64,000 bases of DNA from Opitutia bacterium (GTDB taxonomy: Bacteria > Verrucomicrobiota > Verrucomicrobiia > Opitutales > Opitutaceae), in contig JACPIS010000023.1 of the NCBI GenBank assembly GCA_016187925.1, forward strand, positions 62,001-126,000, read 5' to 3'. Positions 16,206 through 26,910 of the stretch are shown here, piece after piece (positions within the stretch are counted from its first letter, which is position 1; each line of letters begins with the position of its first letter). Below the pieces are notes generated by a model. It made no database searches. It was not told the origin of the DNA and worked only from the letters and a program-made list of their open reading frames with translations. A program made the position numbers and the translations under genes.

Positions 16206-18893
16206 TCAGTTTCCCAGGACCTTTTTGATGACACGGCCGAGGTCGCCGATGCGATAGGGTTTGGTCAGGTAGCCGCAGAAGCCCATGTCGAGGAACTGGC
16301 GGGCCATGTCGTCGTTGTCGTAGCCGCTGGCCACGATGGCGCGCACGTTGGGATCGAGGTCGCGCAGGTGCTTGAAGCACTGCTCGCCGCCCATGCCGCC
16401 GATGACGGTGAGGTCCATGATGACGGCGTCGTAGGGGCGGCCGATGTTGAGGTAGCGCTTGTAGAATTGGAGCGCCTCCTCGCCGTTTTTCGCGAGGTCG
16501 TATTTGTAGCCGAGGCCCTCGAGCATCGTGCCGGTGAGGTAGCTGATCTCGGGGTCGTCGTCCATGAACAGCACGCGGCCGGTGCGGTTGGCGTAGTGGA
16601 ACGACGGTGCGCGGCGCGCCTCGACCTCGGCCTCCTGATCGACGCGCGGGAGGAAGACGGTGAACGTCGTGCCGACGCCCACCTCCGAGTCGACGCCCAG
16701 CTGGCCGCCGTGGCGCTTGATGATGGAAAGGACGGTCGCGAGCCCGAGGCCGGTGCCGGTTTTCTTGGTCGTGAAAAACGGGTCGAAGATCCTCTGCAGG
16801 TGCTCGGCCTTGATGCCGCAGCCGTTGTCGCGGACCTCGACGGCCATGTATTGTCCGGCGGCGAGCGGCGGGATCTGGCCTTCGGTGAGCGCGACGTTGC
16901 CGGCGGTGACCCAGATGTTGCCCTGTCCCGTGGGCATGGCCTGGATGGCGTTGATGACGAGGTTTTGGAAAACCTGCAGCATCTGCGCGCGGTCGACTTC
17001 GACGGTGCCAAGGTCGGCGGGGGAGTTGAGCTCGACCTTCACCGCCGAGCCCGCGGCGGAGAGCCGCACGGCGTCGGTGAGGAGTTCGCCCGGTTTGACG
17101 ACCTGGCGGGTGGCGGTGCCGCCCTTCGCGAAGGCGAGGAGCTGCTTGCTGAGACCCTTGGCCGCGAGGCAGGCGCGCTCGCTGTTTTCGAGGCCCGAGT
17201 AGTCGCGGTTGTCCTTGGCCAGCGAGACGCCGCCGAGGATGGTCGTGAGGAGATTGTTGAAATCGTGGGCGATGCCGCCGGCGAGCTGGCCGAGCGAATC
17301 GAAGCGGTTGGCGCGGATGAGTTCCTCGGGCGTCAGGCTCATCTCGTCGGGGTTGCGGAACACCACCACGGCACCCAGGGGCGTGCCGCTCGGGTCGGCG
17401 ATGGCGCGGCAGCTGTAGACGACGGGGACGGGCTTCTGGTCGGGGCCGCAGTCGAGGGCGAACTCGTTGTTCAGCGGCGTGGCCTCGCCGAACGCGAGGG
17501 CGCGGTCGAAGGGATTTTCGCCCGCGGCGTGGCTCAGCCGGTGCACGAGCCGGAAGACATCGACCACGGACTGGCCGACGAGCTGGCCGGCCTCGCGGCC
17601 GAGCAGGCGCTGGGCGACGGTGTTGGCGTGGATGACGTTGGCGTGGGAATCGGCCAGCAGCACGCCCTCGTGCAGCTCGTCGAGGGCGATGGCGAGCTGG
17701 TCGGCCGGCAGGCCGGAGGCGGCGGCCAGGCCCTCGGGCATCGGGGCGGCGAAGCCGATCACGCGCTGCAGCTCGCGCTTGCGTGAGATGACGCGCACGA
17801 CGCCCGCGTAGACCCAGAGGCTGGAGCCGTTGCGGTGGGTGAGTTGCAGCGTGTCGTAATAGACGGCCTGTCCGGGAAACGGTTTGAGGAAATACGCGGC
17901 GAGCCCGCCGGTGGTCTCCGTGGCCGGCAGCGCGCGCAGGAACGAGTCGGGCGAGTCGGGCAGCTCCGTCTCGGCGTAGCCGAGCATGGCCTTGAAGGCG
18001 GGCGAGAGCCACGAATGGTTGTCGGTGAAGTCGAGGTCGAACACCGCGACGCGGCCGCGCTCGCTCAACAGCAGCATGCGCTCCTCGGCGTGCAGCGAGG
18101 TTTCCTCGAATTCCTTGCGGTCGTGGATGTCGAGATGCGCGCCGACCACGCGCTGCAGCGCGCCGTTGGGGCCGTGCAACTGGACGCCGACGCCCTGCAC
18201 CCAGACGTAGTGGCCGCGGGCGTGCTTCATCCGGTATTCGACGGAGAAGGAGCGGCTGCCGGTCGTGGCGCCGGCGCGGCTGGCGAGCTTGTCGGGCGCG
18301 GCGGCGGAGTCCTCGGGATGGATGAGCGCGAGCCAGGTGTCGTAGGTGTTGGCGAGGCTCGAGTCCGTGTAGCCGAGCATGCGCTTCCACGCGGGCGAGT
18401 AGTAGACCTCCTGCTTGACGAAGTTCAGGTCGAAGAAACCGAGCGGGCTGCGGTCGTTGAGAGCGGCGATGAGCGAGGATTCCTCGGCGCTGGCGGTGCC
18501 GGGCACCGCGGCCGGAGCGGCCGCGGGCGCCGGACGCGAGAGGAAGGCGAAGTAGCGCGCGGGCTCCGCCGAGGCAGGCTCGAGCCGCAGCAGCGCGTCG
18601 AACGCCGCGGCCTCCTTCGGTTGCAGTTTTAGCGGGATGGATTGCGGCAGCGCCGCGGCGAGCAACACTTCCCACTGGGCCTGCAGCCAGTCGGCGTCGC
18701 GCGAAGTGACGTCAAACGCGAAGAGGTTCGGCAGGTGATCGCCCGCGAGTTCGGCGGGTTTCGCCTGCCAGAGGCTGGCCGCGCCGGGGCTGGCCAGCTC
18801 GATGCGGCCGTGGGCGTCGAGCACGAGCACCGCCTGCCCGCCGGTGAGGGCTGTGGCGTTGAGCGAGACGGATGAAGTGTTGGCCTGGTTCAA
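16206..18893 (-). CDS. soluble multi-PAS hybrid histidine kinase
   Basis: 895 residues with no membrane segment. In order: a short PAS (about 18-120), PAS fold with PAC-like end (about 140-265), another PAS (270-380), a fourth (395-515), a dimerisation/phosphoacceptor domain with H543 in [11 protein letters not shown], an ATPase domain with VINAIQAMP (N box), DNGCGI and GTGLGLA (G boxes), and a C-terminal receiver (about 775-895) with its aspartate in [11 protein letters not shown] and lysine in LTKPYR. Such kinases sense cytoplasmic redox, ligands or light. No output regulator is adjacent. It converges on the Ehr-like operon with a 33 bp gap. Confidence 0.9.
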   Translation of the reverse strand: MNQANTSSVSLNATALTGGQAVLVLDAHGRIELASPGAASLWQAKPAELAGDHLPNLFAFDVTSRDADWLQAQWEVLLAAALPQSIPLKLQPKEAAAFDALLRLEPASAEPARYFAFLSRPAPAAAPAAVPGTASAEESSLIAALNDRSPLGFFDLNFVKQEVYYSPAWKRMLGYTDSSLANTYDTWLALIHPEDSAAAPDKLASRAGATTGSRSFSVEYRMKHARGHYVWVQGVGVQLHGPNGALQRVVGAHLDIHDRKEFEETSLHAEERMLLLSERGRVAVFDLDFTDNHSWLSPAFKAMLGYAETELPDSPDSFLRALPATETTGGLAAYFLKPFPGQAVYYDTLQLTHRNGSSLWVYAGVVRVISRKRELQRVIGFAAPMPEGLAAASGLPADQLAIALDELHEGVLLADSHANVIHANTVAQRLLGREAGQLVGQSVVDVFRLVHRLSHAAGENPFDRALAFGEATPLNNEFALDCGPDQKPVPVVYSCRAIADPSGTPLGAVVVFRNPDEMSLTPEELIRANRFDSLGQLAGGIAHDFNNLLTTILGGVSLAKDNRDYSGLENSERACLAAKGLSKQLLAFAKGGTATRQVVKPGELLTDAVRLSAAGSAVKVELNSPADLGTVEVDRAQMLQVFQNLVINAIQAMPTGQGNIWVTAGNVALTEGQIPPLAAGQYMAVEVRDNGCGIKAEHLQRIFDPFFTTKKTGTGLGLATVLSIIKRHGGQLGVDSEVGVGTTFTVFLPRVDQEAEVEARRAPSFHYANRTGRVLFMDDDPEISYLTGTMLEGLGYKYDLAKNGEEALQFYKRYLNIGRPYDAVIMDLTVIGGMGGEQCFKHLRDLDPNVRAIVASGYDNDDMARQFLDMGFCGYLTKPYRIGDLGRVIKKVLGN

Positions 18894-19024
18894 GGTGACC
18901 TACGTAAACACACTAAACGGCCCGGGGGGAAAGCCGAGCGCAGAAGCAGGGACATTCAGCCTAGGCCGCGGGTTTCAAGAAACTTTTACCGGGCGCATTA
19001 CTTCGCGAGCGAGCCGCGGGCGTG

Positions 19025-20065
19025 TCATGCCGCCACCGCCCCCGTTTGCTGCCAGCGCTGCACGCGTTTATGCAGAAAATCGATCCATACCGGCTGGTCG
19101 TTGAGGCACGGAATGTGCGTGAACGACTCGCCGCCCGCGGTCTTGAAGGTCTCGGCGCCCGCGACGCGGATCTCCTCGAGCGTCTCGAGGCAGTCGGTGA
19201 CGAAGGCCGGTGTGATGACGAGCAGACGTTTCTTGCCGGCCGCGGGCAGCTCCGCCAACGCGTGGTCGGTGTAGGGCGCAAGCCACGGCTCGCCGACGAG
19301 GCGGGACTGGAAGGTGATCGACCACTTGGCGGGATCGAGCCCGGCGCGCTGGGCAAACAGCTGCGTGGTGCGCGTGACCTGCGCCTTGTAGCAGGTGCCG
19401 TGGACGGGCGAGCAGGTGGTGCAGCAACCGGGCACGACCTGGCAGTGCGCGCGCGAGCTGTCGGCCTTGGTCAGGTGGCGTACGGGGATGCCGTGGTAGC
19501 TGAACAGCAGGTGATCGTGCGGCTGGTCGAGGTAGGGACGCGCGCTGGCGACGAGCGCGTCGATGTAGTCGGCGTCGCCGTAGTAGGGTTGCACGCACTC
19601 GATCTTCAGGTCCGGCGCGATGTGGGCGGCCTCGCGCTGGACCTTCACCACGACGGTCTCCCAGCTCGACATGGCGTAGTGCGGGTATTGCGGGAAAAGC
19701 AGGAGGCGGTCGATGCCTTGGTTGGCGAGTGCGTGCAGCACGTCGGGGATGGACGGGTTGCCGTAATTCATCGCCAGCGCGACGGGCAGGTCGGTGCGCT
19801 GTTGCAGGGCGGCCTGGGTGCGCTGGCTCGTGACGATCAGCGGCGAGCCCTCGGGCGTCCAGATGCTCGCGTAGGCGTGGGCGGACTTCGGCGCGCGGAA
19901 CCGGCAGATGATCTGGTTGACGAGCAGGCCGCGCAGGAAGGCGCTCGCGGGCCGGTCGATCACGCGCTCGTCGCCGAGGAATTCGCTGAGGTAGCGCCGG
20001 ACGTCCGGGACGGAAGTGGAGTCGGGCGAGCCGAGGTTGAGCAGCAGGACGGCGGATTTGGCCAT
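19025..20065 (-). CDS. hemH: ferrochelatase
   Basis: Inserts Fe2+ into protoporphyrin (or coproporphyrin) at the end of heme synthesis. 346 residues, normal length. The metal-binding histidine is in LLFSYHGIP and the catalytic-site acid in the DCLETLEEIR helix. A cysteine-rich stretch follows the histidine (HCQVVPGCCTTCSPVHGTC, five Cys in 19 residues); some bacterial ferrochelatases hold an internal [2Fe-2S] cluster, so this could be one, but the ligand pattern needs alignment. hemB lies at 40.5 kb and siroheme genes at 48-50 kb, so tetrapyrrole genes are dispersed. Confidence 0.93.
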   Translation of the reverse strand: MAKSAVLLLNLGSPDSTSVPDVRRYLSEFLGDERVIDRPASAFLRGLLVNQIICRFRAPKSAHAYASIWTPEGSPLIVTSQRTQAALQQRTDLPVALAMNYGNPSIPDVLHALANQGIDRLLLFPQYPHYAMSSWETVVVKVQREAAHIAPDLKIECVQPYYGDADYIDALVASARPYLDQPHDHLLFSYHGIPVRHLTKADSSRAHCQVVPGCCTTCSPVHGTCYKAQVTRTTQLFAQRAGLDPAKWSITFQSRLVGEPWLAPYTDHALAELPAAGKKRLLVITPAFVTDCLETLEEIRVAGAETFKTAGGESFTHIPCLNDQPVWIDFLHKRVQRWQQTGAVAA

Positions 20066-20195
20066 GGGAGGGTGTCGCTCCCAGAGGTGCCGTAACTCCC
20101 GGCAAAGTCAACCGGCGGGGAGCGCGGCCAGACGGCCGCGCCGAGGCAGGGCGACTCTGATGTCCAGCAGGGCGCCGAGCCGTGATCGTTACCCC

Positions 20196-20220
20196 GGCTC
20201 ACCGGGACGGTTCGCCCTAC
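20196..20220 (-). repeat. REP-like hairpin, GTAGGGCGA family
   Basis: Read on the minus strand it starts GTAGGGCGAACC and ends GGTGAGCC with a TCC-type loop. It matches copies at 35589, 41554 and 41861. It lies between hemH and the 103-residue unknown gene, in a 174 bp stretch without another feature. Confidence 0.55.
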
Positions 20221-20239
20221 CGTCGGGCCATCGCGCCTC

Positions 20240-20551
20240 TCACGCCGCCAGCGAGCGGATGGCGGTGATCAGGCGGTGGACGTTCTCGGGCGCGATGCGG
20301 TCGGTCACGATGGTGCGCGGCGTCGCGCGGGTGACATCGAGCCGGGTGCCGAGCTCGCTGCCGGGGCGGACGATGTCGGCGATGAAATCCATGCCGCCCT
20401 TCGGCTTGATCCAGCGGTAGTAAAGGTCGGCGTCGGCCGATTCCAGCACGATGTCCAGGTGCAGCAGCACATGGCAGTAAAGCGTCAGGTCCCGATACGA
20501 GGCGAACCACGTGGGCGGACAAACCAGCTGATCGCGGATGACGAGGGTCAT
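20240..20551 (-). CDS. hypothetical protein, 103 residues
   Basis: Starts MTLVIRDQLVCPPTWFASYR and has mixed helix/strand character with no signal peptide or membrane segment. ATG 20551 is preferred to ATG 20563 because a GGAG sequence sits about 8 bases upstream of it. The strand-rich start, two Tyr/Trp-rich patches (FASYRDLTLY, LYYRWIKPKGGMDF) and a C-terminal helix suggest a compact domain. I do not recognise the family. It is divergent from gpmI. Confidence 0.5.
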   Translation of the reverse strand: MTLVIRDQLVCPPTWFASYRDLTLYCHVLLHLDIVLESADADLYYRWIKPKGGMDFIADIVRPGSELGTRLDVTRATPRTIVTDRIAPENVHRLITAIRSLAA

Positions 20552-20664
20552 GGCAGACTCCATTCTGCAGGGTGCGTGCCTTCCTATGGCTTATGATGGT
20601 GTTTCTTCTGGCGTTGTGGTGGGGCGATCAGTTCAATTGACACTCTTTATCGTCACATTTTCCC

Positions 20665-22245
20665 ATGAGTTCACTGCGTCCTCCCGTCCTCCTGGTCATC
20701 CGCGATGGCTGGGGCAAGAATCCCGATCCTTCGCAGGATAAGACCAATGCCGTCTTCCTCGCCAAGAAGGCCTGTGACGACGCCCTGCACGCGAAATATC
20801 CCTGCACGCTGGTCAAGGCCTCCGGCCTCGACGTCGGCCTGCCCGACGGCGTGATGGGCAACAGCGAGGTTGGCCACGAGAACATCGGCGCCGGCCGCAT
20901 CGTCGACCAGGAACTCGTCCGCCTGAACAAGTTGTTCTCCGAAAAACGCCTCGCGACCAACGCCGTCTGGCACGAACTCGTCGCGCGCGTGAAGTCGAAG
21001 GGTTCTAAGCTCCACCTCTTCGGCATCGTCTCCGACGCCGGCGTGCACGGCATGCTCGAGCACCTTTACGGCATCCTCCGCCAAGCCAGGGAGGACGGCG
21101 TCACGCAGGTTTACCTGCACGCCTTCACCGACGGCCGCGACACGCCGCCGTCGAGCGGCCTCGGCTACATCCGCCAGGTCGAGGCGCAGATGAAGACCAT
21201 CGGCGTCGGCCAGATCGCGACCGTCTGCGGCCGCTTCTGGGCCATGGACCGCGACAACCGCTGGGAGCGCGTGCAGAAAGCCTACGACATGCTCACCGGC
21301 CGCGCCGCCGCCACGGCCAAGAGCGCCGAGGCCGCCGTGCAGGCCTATTACGACCAGCCGCTCAGCGAGACCCAGAAGGGTGACGAGTTCGTGCCCGCCA
21401 CGTGGATTCTAGGCGCCGACGGCAAGCCCGTCGCGACCATCGCCAACGGCGACGCCGTGCTGTTCTACAATTACCGCGGCGACCGTCCGCGCGAGATCAC
21501 CAAGGCCTTCGTGCTCGACCAATTCGACGGCTTCGACCGCGGCGCGAAGCTCGATCTCTACTACGCCACGATGACGGAATACGAGTCCGGCCTGCCGGTG
21601 CACGTCGTCTCGCCGAAGCCCGAGAAGCTGAAGAACATCCTCGGCCAGGTCGTCGCCGACGCCGGCATCGCGCAGTTCCGCTGTGCCGAAACGGAGAAGA
21701 ACCCGCACGTGACTTTCTTCTTCAACAACTATCGCAAGGACCCGTTCCCCGGCGAAGACCGCGCCTGCCCGGCCAGCCCGAAGGTGCCGACCTATGACCT
21801 GCAGCCCGAGATGTCCGCCGCCGAGGTCACCGCCAAGGCGAAGGAAGCCATCCTCTCTGGCAAATACGGCCTCATCATCGTCAACTACGCCAACCCCGAC
21901 ATGGTCGGGCACACCGGCTCGCTGCCCGCGACGATCAAGGCCGTCGAGGCCACCGATGCGGGCGTGGGCGAGCTGCTCGCGGCTCTTGCGCAGAAGGGCG
22001 GCAAGGCCCTCGTCTGCGCCGACCACGGCAATGCCGAGCAGATGTGGGACCCGACCGTCAACGGCCCGCACACCGCGCACACGCTGAACCTCGTCGAGGT
22101 CTTCGTGGTGGGCGAGGGGCTCGTCGCCGGAAAGTCCAAGATGCGCACCGGCGGCCGCCTGGCCGACCTCGCGCCGACGGTCCTCCACCTCATGGGCCTG
22201 CCCAAGCCCGCCGAGATGACCGGCGAGAGTTTGGTTCTCGGGTAA
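20665..22245 (+). CDS. gpmI: 2,3-bisphosphoglycerate-independent phosphoglycerate mutase
   Basis: Interconverts 3- and 2-phosphoglycerate in glycolysis, Mn-dependent, cytoplasmic. 526 residues, close to the usual 510-550. The nucleophile is S67 in GNSEVGHENIGAGR; metal ligands include D14 (VIRDGWG) and the C-terminal CADHGNAEQMWD and GPHTAHTLN motifs. It belongs to the alkaline-phosphatase superfamily. It stands alone, with no glycolytic neighbour. A long inverted repeat follows its stop, so transcription of gpmI may end before aspS. Confidence 0.95.
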   Translation: MSSLRPPVLLVIRDGWGKNPDPSQDKTNAVFLAKKACDDALHAKYPCTLVKASGLDVGLPDGVMGNSEVGHENIGAGRIVDQELVRLNKLFSEKRLATNAVWHELVARVKSKGSKLHLFGIVSDAGVHGMLEHLYGILRQAREDGVTQVYLHAFTDGRDTPPSSGLGYIRQVEAQMKTIGVGQIATVCGRFWAMDRDNRWERVQKAYDMLTGRAAATAKSAEAAVQAYYDQPLSETQKGDEFVPATWILGADGKPVATIANGDAVLFYNYRGDRPREITKAFVLDQFDGFDRGAKLDLYYATMTEYESGLPVHVVSPKPEKLKNILGQVVADAGIAQFRCAETEKNPHVTFFFNNYRKDPFPGEDRACPASPKVPTYDLQPEMSAAEVTAKAKEAILSGKYGLIIVNYANPDMVGHTGSLPATIKAVEATDAGVGELLAALAQKGGKALVCADHGNAEQMWDPTVNGPHTAHTLNLVEVFVVGEGLVAGKSKMRTGGRLADLAPTVLHLMGLPKPAEMTGESLVLG

Positions 22246-22293
22246 GCATTTTTGCGACCCCACGTCTCCGAGGGTCACGCCCGGCGGTCCGGG

Positions 22294-22357
22294 TGTGGGG
22301 GGCTTTATGCCCCGACTTCTCGCGGGTATCCTGTCGGGGCATAAAGCCCCTCCCACA
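22294..22357. repeat. head-to-head REP-like pair with 18 bp perfect arms
   Basis: Two arms, GGGGCTTTATGCCCCGAC and its exact complement, are separated by a 16-base spacer and framed by TGTGGG on the left and CCCACA on the right. Each arm is itself a small hairpin (GGGGC/GCCCC). The frame and the GGCTTTATGCC core resemble REP elements of Pseudomonas. It fills much of the 225 bp gpmI-aspS gap. Confidence 0.7.
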
Positions 22358-22470
22358 ACTGTCGCCTCTCTCCGACGATCATACCGCGGTCCGCTTTCTC
22401 CTCTGTCATAGCCACCCAAATTCTGTTTGCTCCCCGGGGGCGCGGGCCGTTTGGTTGGGCGTTCCGTCCC

Positions 22471-24249
<1,779 letters not shown>

Positions 24250-24276
24250 CCGCGCCACCCGCGCGGGAATTTCGTT

Positions 24277-24302
24277 GAAGGGCCCACGTCCCCGTGGGCC
24301 GC
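24277..24302 (+). repeat. REP-like hairpin, GGAGGG family
   Basis: GAAGGGCCCACG, loop TCCC, CGTGGGCCGC: a perfect stem with the family's right flank. It is followed directly by the aspS terminator. Confidence 0.6.
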
Positions 24303-24304
24303 CC

Positions 24305-24328
24305 AGCCCGCCGACCGGCGGGCTTTTT
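24305..24328 (+). terminator. Rho-independent terminator of aspS
   Basis: An 8 bp perfect stem AGCCCGCC/GGCGGGCT with a GACC loop is followed by a run of five T, 55 bp after the aspS stop. Confidence 0.75.
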
Positions 24329-24334
24329 GTTTTG

Positions 24335-24394
24335 GGTGGAACGCATTGACCTCAATGCGTTCGAGGCAGCGCGTTGGGAGCAACGCGCTCCACC
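24335..24394. repeat. double-hairpin REP element, left of RAYT gene
   Basis: Framed by GGTGGA and TCCACC. The first stem is AACGCATTGA/TCAATGCGTT with a CC loop; the second is GCGTTG/CAACGC with a GGAG loop. Near-identical copies are at 24915 (overlapping the RAYT 3' end) and 35842. The layout is that of a REP doublet (BIME). Confidence 0.85.
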
Positions 24395-24467
24395 AAGGAT
24401 TGACCGCAACGTGTGCTGCGTGCAATGAGATCACCGCACTCCAGCGGGCCGGCGGCGTGCATTGCGT

Positions 24468-24929
24468 ATGCAAGAGTATCCTCGCCGGCTGCAGCATAAC
24501 ACACCCGCGTGGGTGAAGGACGGGGCCTTGTTTCACATCCGGGTTCGGGCGTCCGAGGAACAGAAGCGGTCGCTGATTGATGCCGCGCTTGGCCGTGAAC
24601 TGCTGGCCGCCGCGCAACGCTACCACGAGTTGAGTCGCTGGTGGTGTGAGCTGTTCCTGCTTATGCCGGACCATTGGCACGCCTTGCTCCTGTTTCCGCG
24701 TGAGCAGGGTATGGCGTCGACGATGCGCGATTGGAAGCGGGGAACCGCCCGCTTCCAAGGCGTGCTTTGGCAGGAGAATTTTTTCGACCATCGCATCAGG
24801 ACCAAAAAATCAGGCGAAGAGAAGTGGCGCTACATACGCCGCAATCCGGCGGCGAAGGGGCTGTGCGCTCGTGAAGGCGATTGGCCGTGGTGGTGGAGCG
24901 GTGCTCTCGATGAAGGTGGAACGCATTGA
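24468..24929 (+). CDS. RAYT: REP-associated Y1 tyrosine transposase
   Basis: 153 residues from ATG 24468 (an in-frame TTG lies 6 bp upstream). The HUH motif is H69-W70-H71 in LMPDHWHALLLF, and the catalytic Tyr is most likely Y122 in EEKWRYIRRNP, both typical of the TnpA-REP branch of IS200/IS605 Y1 transposases. WQENFFDHRIR is also characteristic of the branch. RAYTs cut and join single-stranded REP hairpins, are usually single-copy and do not behave as ordinary IS elements. Here the gene is bracketed by two copies of one double-hairpin element, and its last codons and stop lie inside the right copy. Confidence 0.88.
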   Translation: MQEYPRRLQHNTPAWVKDGALFHIRVRASEEQKRSLIDAALGRELLAAAQRYHELSRWWCELFLLMPDHWHALLLFPREQGMASTMRDWKRGTARFQGVLWQENFFDHRIRTKKSGEEKWRYIRRNPAAKGLCAREGDWPWWWSGALDEGGTH

Positions 24930-24976
24930 CCTCAATGCGTTCAAGCCGAAGCGCGTTGGGGTCAACGCGCTCCACC
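24915..24976. repeat. double-hairpin REP element, right of RAYT gene
   Basis: Same design as the left copy: GGTGGA, stem AACGCATTGA/TCAATGCGTT, spacer, stem GCGCGTTG/CAACGCGC, TCCACC. The first stem contains the TGA stop of the RAYT gene (24927-24929), so the element encodes the protein's last residues GGTH. Confidence 0.85.
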
Positions 24977-24999
24977 AGCGCAAGGCAAAGGACCGTTGC

Positions 25000-26493
25000 T
25001 CAAACCCCCAGCCGCTGCTTCAGAATCTCGTCGACCAGCTTCGGGTTGGCTTTGCCGGCGGAGAGTTTCATCACGGAGCCCTTGAGGGCGTTGATCGCCT
25101 TGGCGTTGCCGGCGCGCACCTGCTCGGCGGACTTCGGGTCGTTGGCGATGGCGGTGTCGCACCAGCCTTCGAGCTGGCCGGTGTCGGTGGACTGCCTCAG
25201 GCCCTTGCGGTCGACGACGGCGGCGGGCGTCTCGCCGGATTGGAACATCTCGGCAAAGACCACCTTGGCCTGCGTGCTGGAGACGACGCCCTGATCGAGC
25301 AACGCCACGAGCCCGGCGATGTGCGCGGGCGTGACCTTGCTGTCGGCGAGCTCGTGTCCGGCGGCGGCGAGGTCGCGCAGCAGGTCGTTCGTGATCCAGT
25401 TGGCGGCGGCGCCGGGCTTGGCACCGAGCTTTACCGCTTCCTCGAAGAAATCGCTGAACGCGCGGTCGCGGATCAGCACCGACGCGGCGGAGTAGGGCAG
25501 CGCAAACGCTTCGATGAAGCGACGCTGCTTCGCAAAGGGGGCTTCCGGCAGCTCGGCGGCGAGGCGGGCTTTCCACTCCGCGTCGATGCGCACGGGCATC
25601 AGGTCGGGGTCGGGGAAGTAGCGGTAGTCGTGCGCCATCTCCTTCGAACGCATCGCGGCGGAGCGGCCGGTCTCGCCGTCGTAGAGGCGCGTCTCCTGCG
25701 TGATCGTGCCACCGGAGGTGACCACGTTGATCTGGCGCTTGATCTCCGTGGCGATGCCGTCGCGCACGTAGGAGATGGAGTTGAGGTTCTTCAACTCGAC
25801 CTTGGTGCCGAGCTTCGTCTCGCCGACGGGGCGGATGGAGATGTTGGCGTCGCAGCGCATCTGGCCCTTTTCCATGTCGCAGTCGGAGATGCCGGCGTAG
25901 ATGAGCGAGGTGCGGAGCGAGGTGAGGAAGGCGAACGCCTCCTCCGGCGAGCGGATGACCGGCTCGGTGACGATCTCCATCAGCGGCGTGCCGGCGCGGT
26001 TGTAGTCGACGAGCGAGTCGTTGGCGCCGTGCGTGAGCTTGCCGACGTCCTCCTCGAGGTGGATGCGGGTGAGCTCGATCTTCTGGTGTTCGCCCATGAC
26101 GGCGAGCGATGCGCCCGGCAGCTCGATCTCGACGGCGCCGTGGCGGCAGACGGGCTGGTCGTATTGCGAGAGCTGGTAGTTCTTCGGGCTGTCGGGATAG
26201 AAATAGTTCTTCCGATCCCAGCGCGTGACCTGCGCGATCTCGCAGCCGAGCATCAGGCCGGTCTTGATGATGGCGTCGAGCGCCGCCTTGTTGAGCACGG
26301 GCAGGGCGCCGGGCAGGGCGAGCACGACGGGATCGGTGAGGGTATTCTCCGGCTGGCCGTAGCCCGCGGCGACGCGCGTGAACATCTTCGACGCCGTCCT
26401 GATCTGGACGTGCACCTCGAGGCCGATGACTGCTTCGTAAACGGAGTGATCGGAGTGGGACACAGAGACGGAAGGAGGGGGCACGGAGGTCAC
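25000..26493 (-). CDS. gatB: Asp/Glu-tRNA amidotransferase subunit B
   Basis: Kinase/tRNA-binding subunit of GatCAB, which amidates Asp-tRNA-Asn or Glu-tRNA-Gln. 497 residues. GatB hallmarks are YEAVIGLEVHVQI, YFYPDSPKNYQLSQYD, and the TRIHLEEDVGKL and LVDYNRAGTPLMEIVTEP motifs; the C-terminal YqeY/tail domain (about 350-497) is complete. The start is uncertain. GTG 26493 overlaps the upstream stop (GTGA), but the first dozen residues (MTSVPPPSVSVS) are encoded by a repeat that recurs untranslated before thrS; GTG 26463 is an alternative. gatA follows upstream after one intervening gene. Confidence 0.93.
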   Translation of the reverse strand: MTSVPPPSVSVSHSDHSVYEAVIGLEVHVQIRTASKMFTRVAAGYGQPENTLTDPVVLALPGALPVLNKAALDAIIKTGLMLGCEIAQVTRWDRKNYFYPDSPKNYQLSQYDQPVCRHGAVEIELPGASLAVMGEHQKIELTRIHLEEDVGKLTHGANDSLVDYNRAGTPLMEIVTEPVIRSPEEAFAFLTSLRTSLIYAGISDCDMEKGQMRCDANISIRPVGETKLGTKVELKNLNSISYVRDGIATEIKRQINVVTSGGTITQETRLYDGETGRSAAMRSKEMAHDYRYFPDPDLMPVRIDAEWKARLAAELPEAPFAKQRRFIEAFALPYSAASVLIRDRAFSDFFEEAVKLGAKPGAAANWITNDLLRDLAAAGHELADSKVTPAHIAGLVALLDQGVVSSTQAKVVFAEMFQSGETPAAVVDRKGLRQSTDTGQLEGWCDTAIANDPKSAEQVRAGNAKAINALKGSVMKLSAGKANPKLVDEILKQRLGV

Positions 26494-26867
26494 AGAGCGA
26501 GGCGACGTAGACCGCGGGTTAATACCGTGGAGCGGAAATTCATGAGCAACCCGATGTGGCAGCCGGTGAACTTCAGGTAGGTCAAGACTTGCGCGTCATG
26601 CACGTCAAGCAGTGCATCAACAGTCTTGAGTTCGACAACGACGAGACCGTTTACCAGAAAGTCGAAGCGGTAGGCGTCGTCGATCAGCAGATCCTTGTAG
26701 CGCACAGGGCACGATATCTGTTCTTCGAATGTCATGCCTCTGAGTTTCAATTCATGCGCTAGCGCCCGCTGGTAGGCCGATTCCAGCAAACCGGGCCCCA
26801 ACTCGCGATGCACTTCTATTGCGGCACCGATGATCTGCTCCGTCAATGTGTTGATCTCTGGGTTCAT
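26490..26867 (-). CDS. GxxExxY family protein (PD-(D/E)XK nuclease-like)
   Basis: 125 residues. The family signature lies in GPGLLESAYQRALAHEL, and the nuclease-fold core pattern is RFDFLVNGLVVVELKTVD with a following HDAQVLTYLK helix; an acidic residue and the ELK triplet match PD-(D/E)XK geometry. The biological role is unknown. Members are found scattered and often duplicated in environmental genomes. It sits between gatA and gatB on the same strand, and its stop overlaps the possible gatB start by 4 bp. Confidence 0.85.
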   Translation of the reverse strand: MNPEINTLTEQIIGAAIEVHRELGPGLLESAYQRALAHELKLRGMTFEEQISCPVRYKDLLIDDAYRFDFLVNGLVVVELKTVDALLDVHDAQVLTYLKFTGCHIGLLMNFRSTVLTRGLRRLAL

Positions 26868-26869
26868 CT

Positions 26870-26905
26870 CCGTGTCCTCTGTGGCCCTCTGGTTTTCTCT
26901 GTGAC
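26870..26905 (-). repeat. CTCTGTG-type intergenic repeat
   Basis: Tandem-like variants of CTCTGTGNCC and CTCTGTGG fill the gatA to GxxExxY gap. The same vocabulary occurs at 26458-26494 and 38588-38690. Confidence 0.5.
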
Positions 26906-26910
26906 CAAAT

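Noticed and set aside
20637-20660. TTGACA promoter for gpmI
   Set aside because: A TTGACA is present at 20637 but no -10-like hexamer lies at the right spacing before the start codon.
24335-24976. RAYT locus as a conventional IS200/IS605 insertion
   Set aside because: No tnpB, and the ends are REP doublets shared with a distant locus rather than one-off IS ends; the sequence features are of the REP-associated branch.
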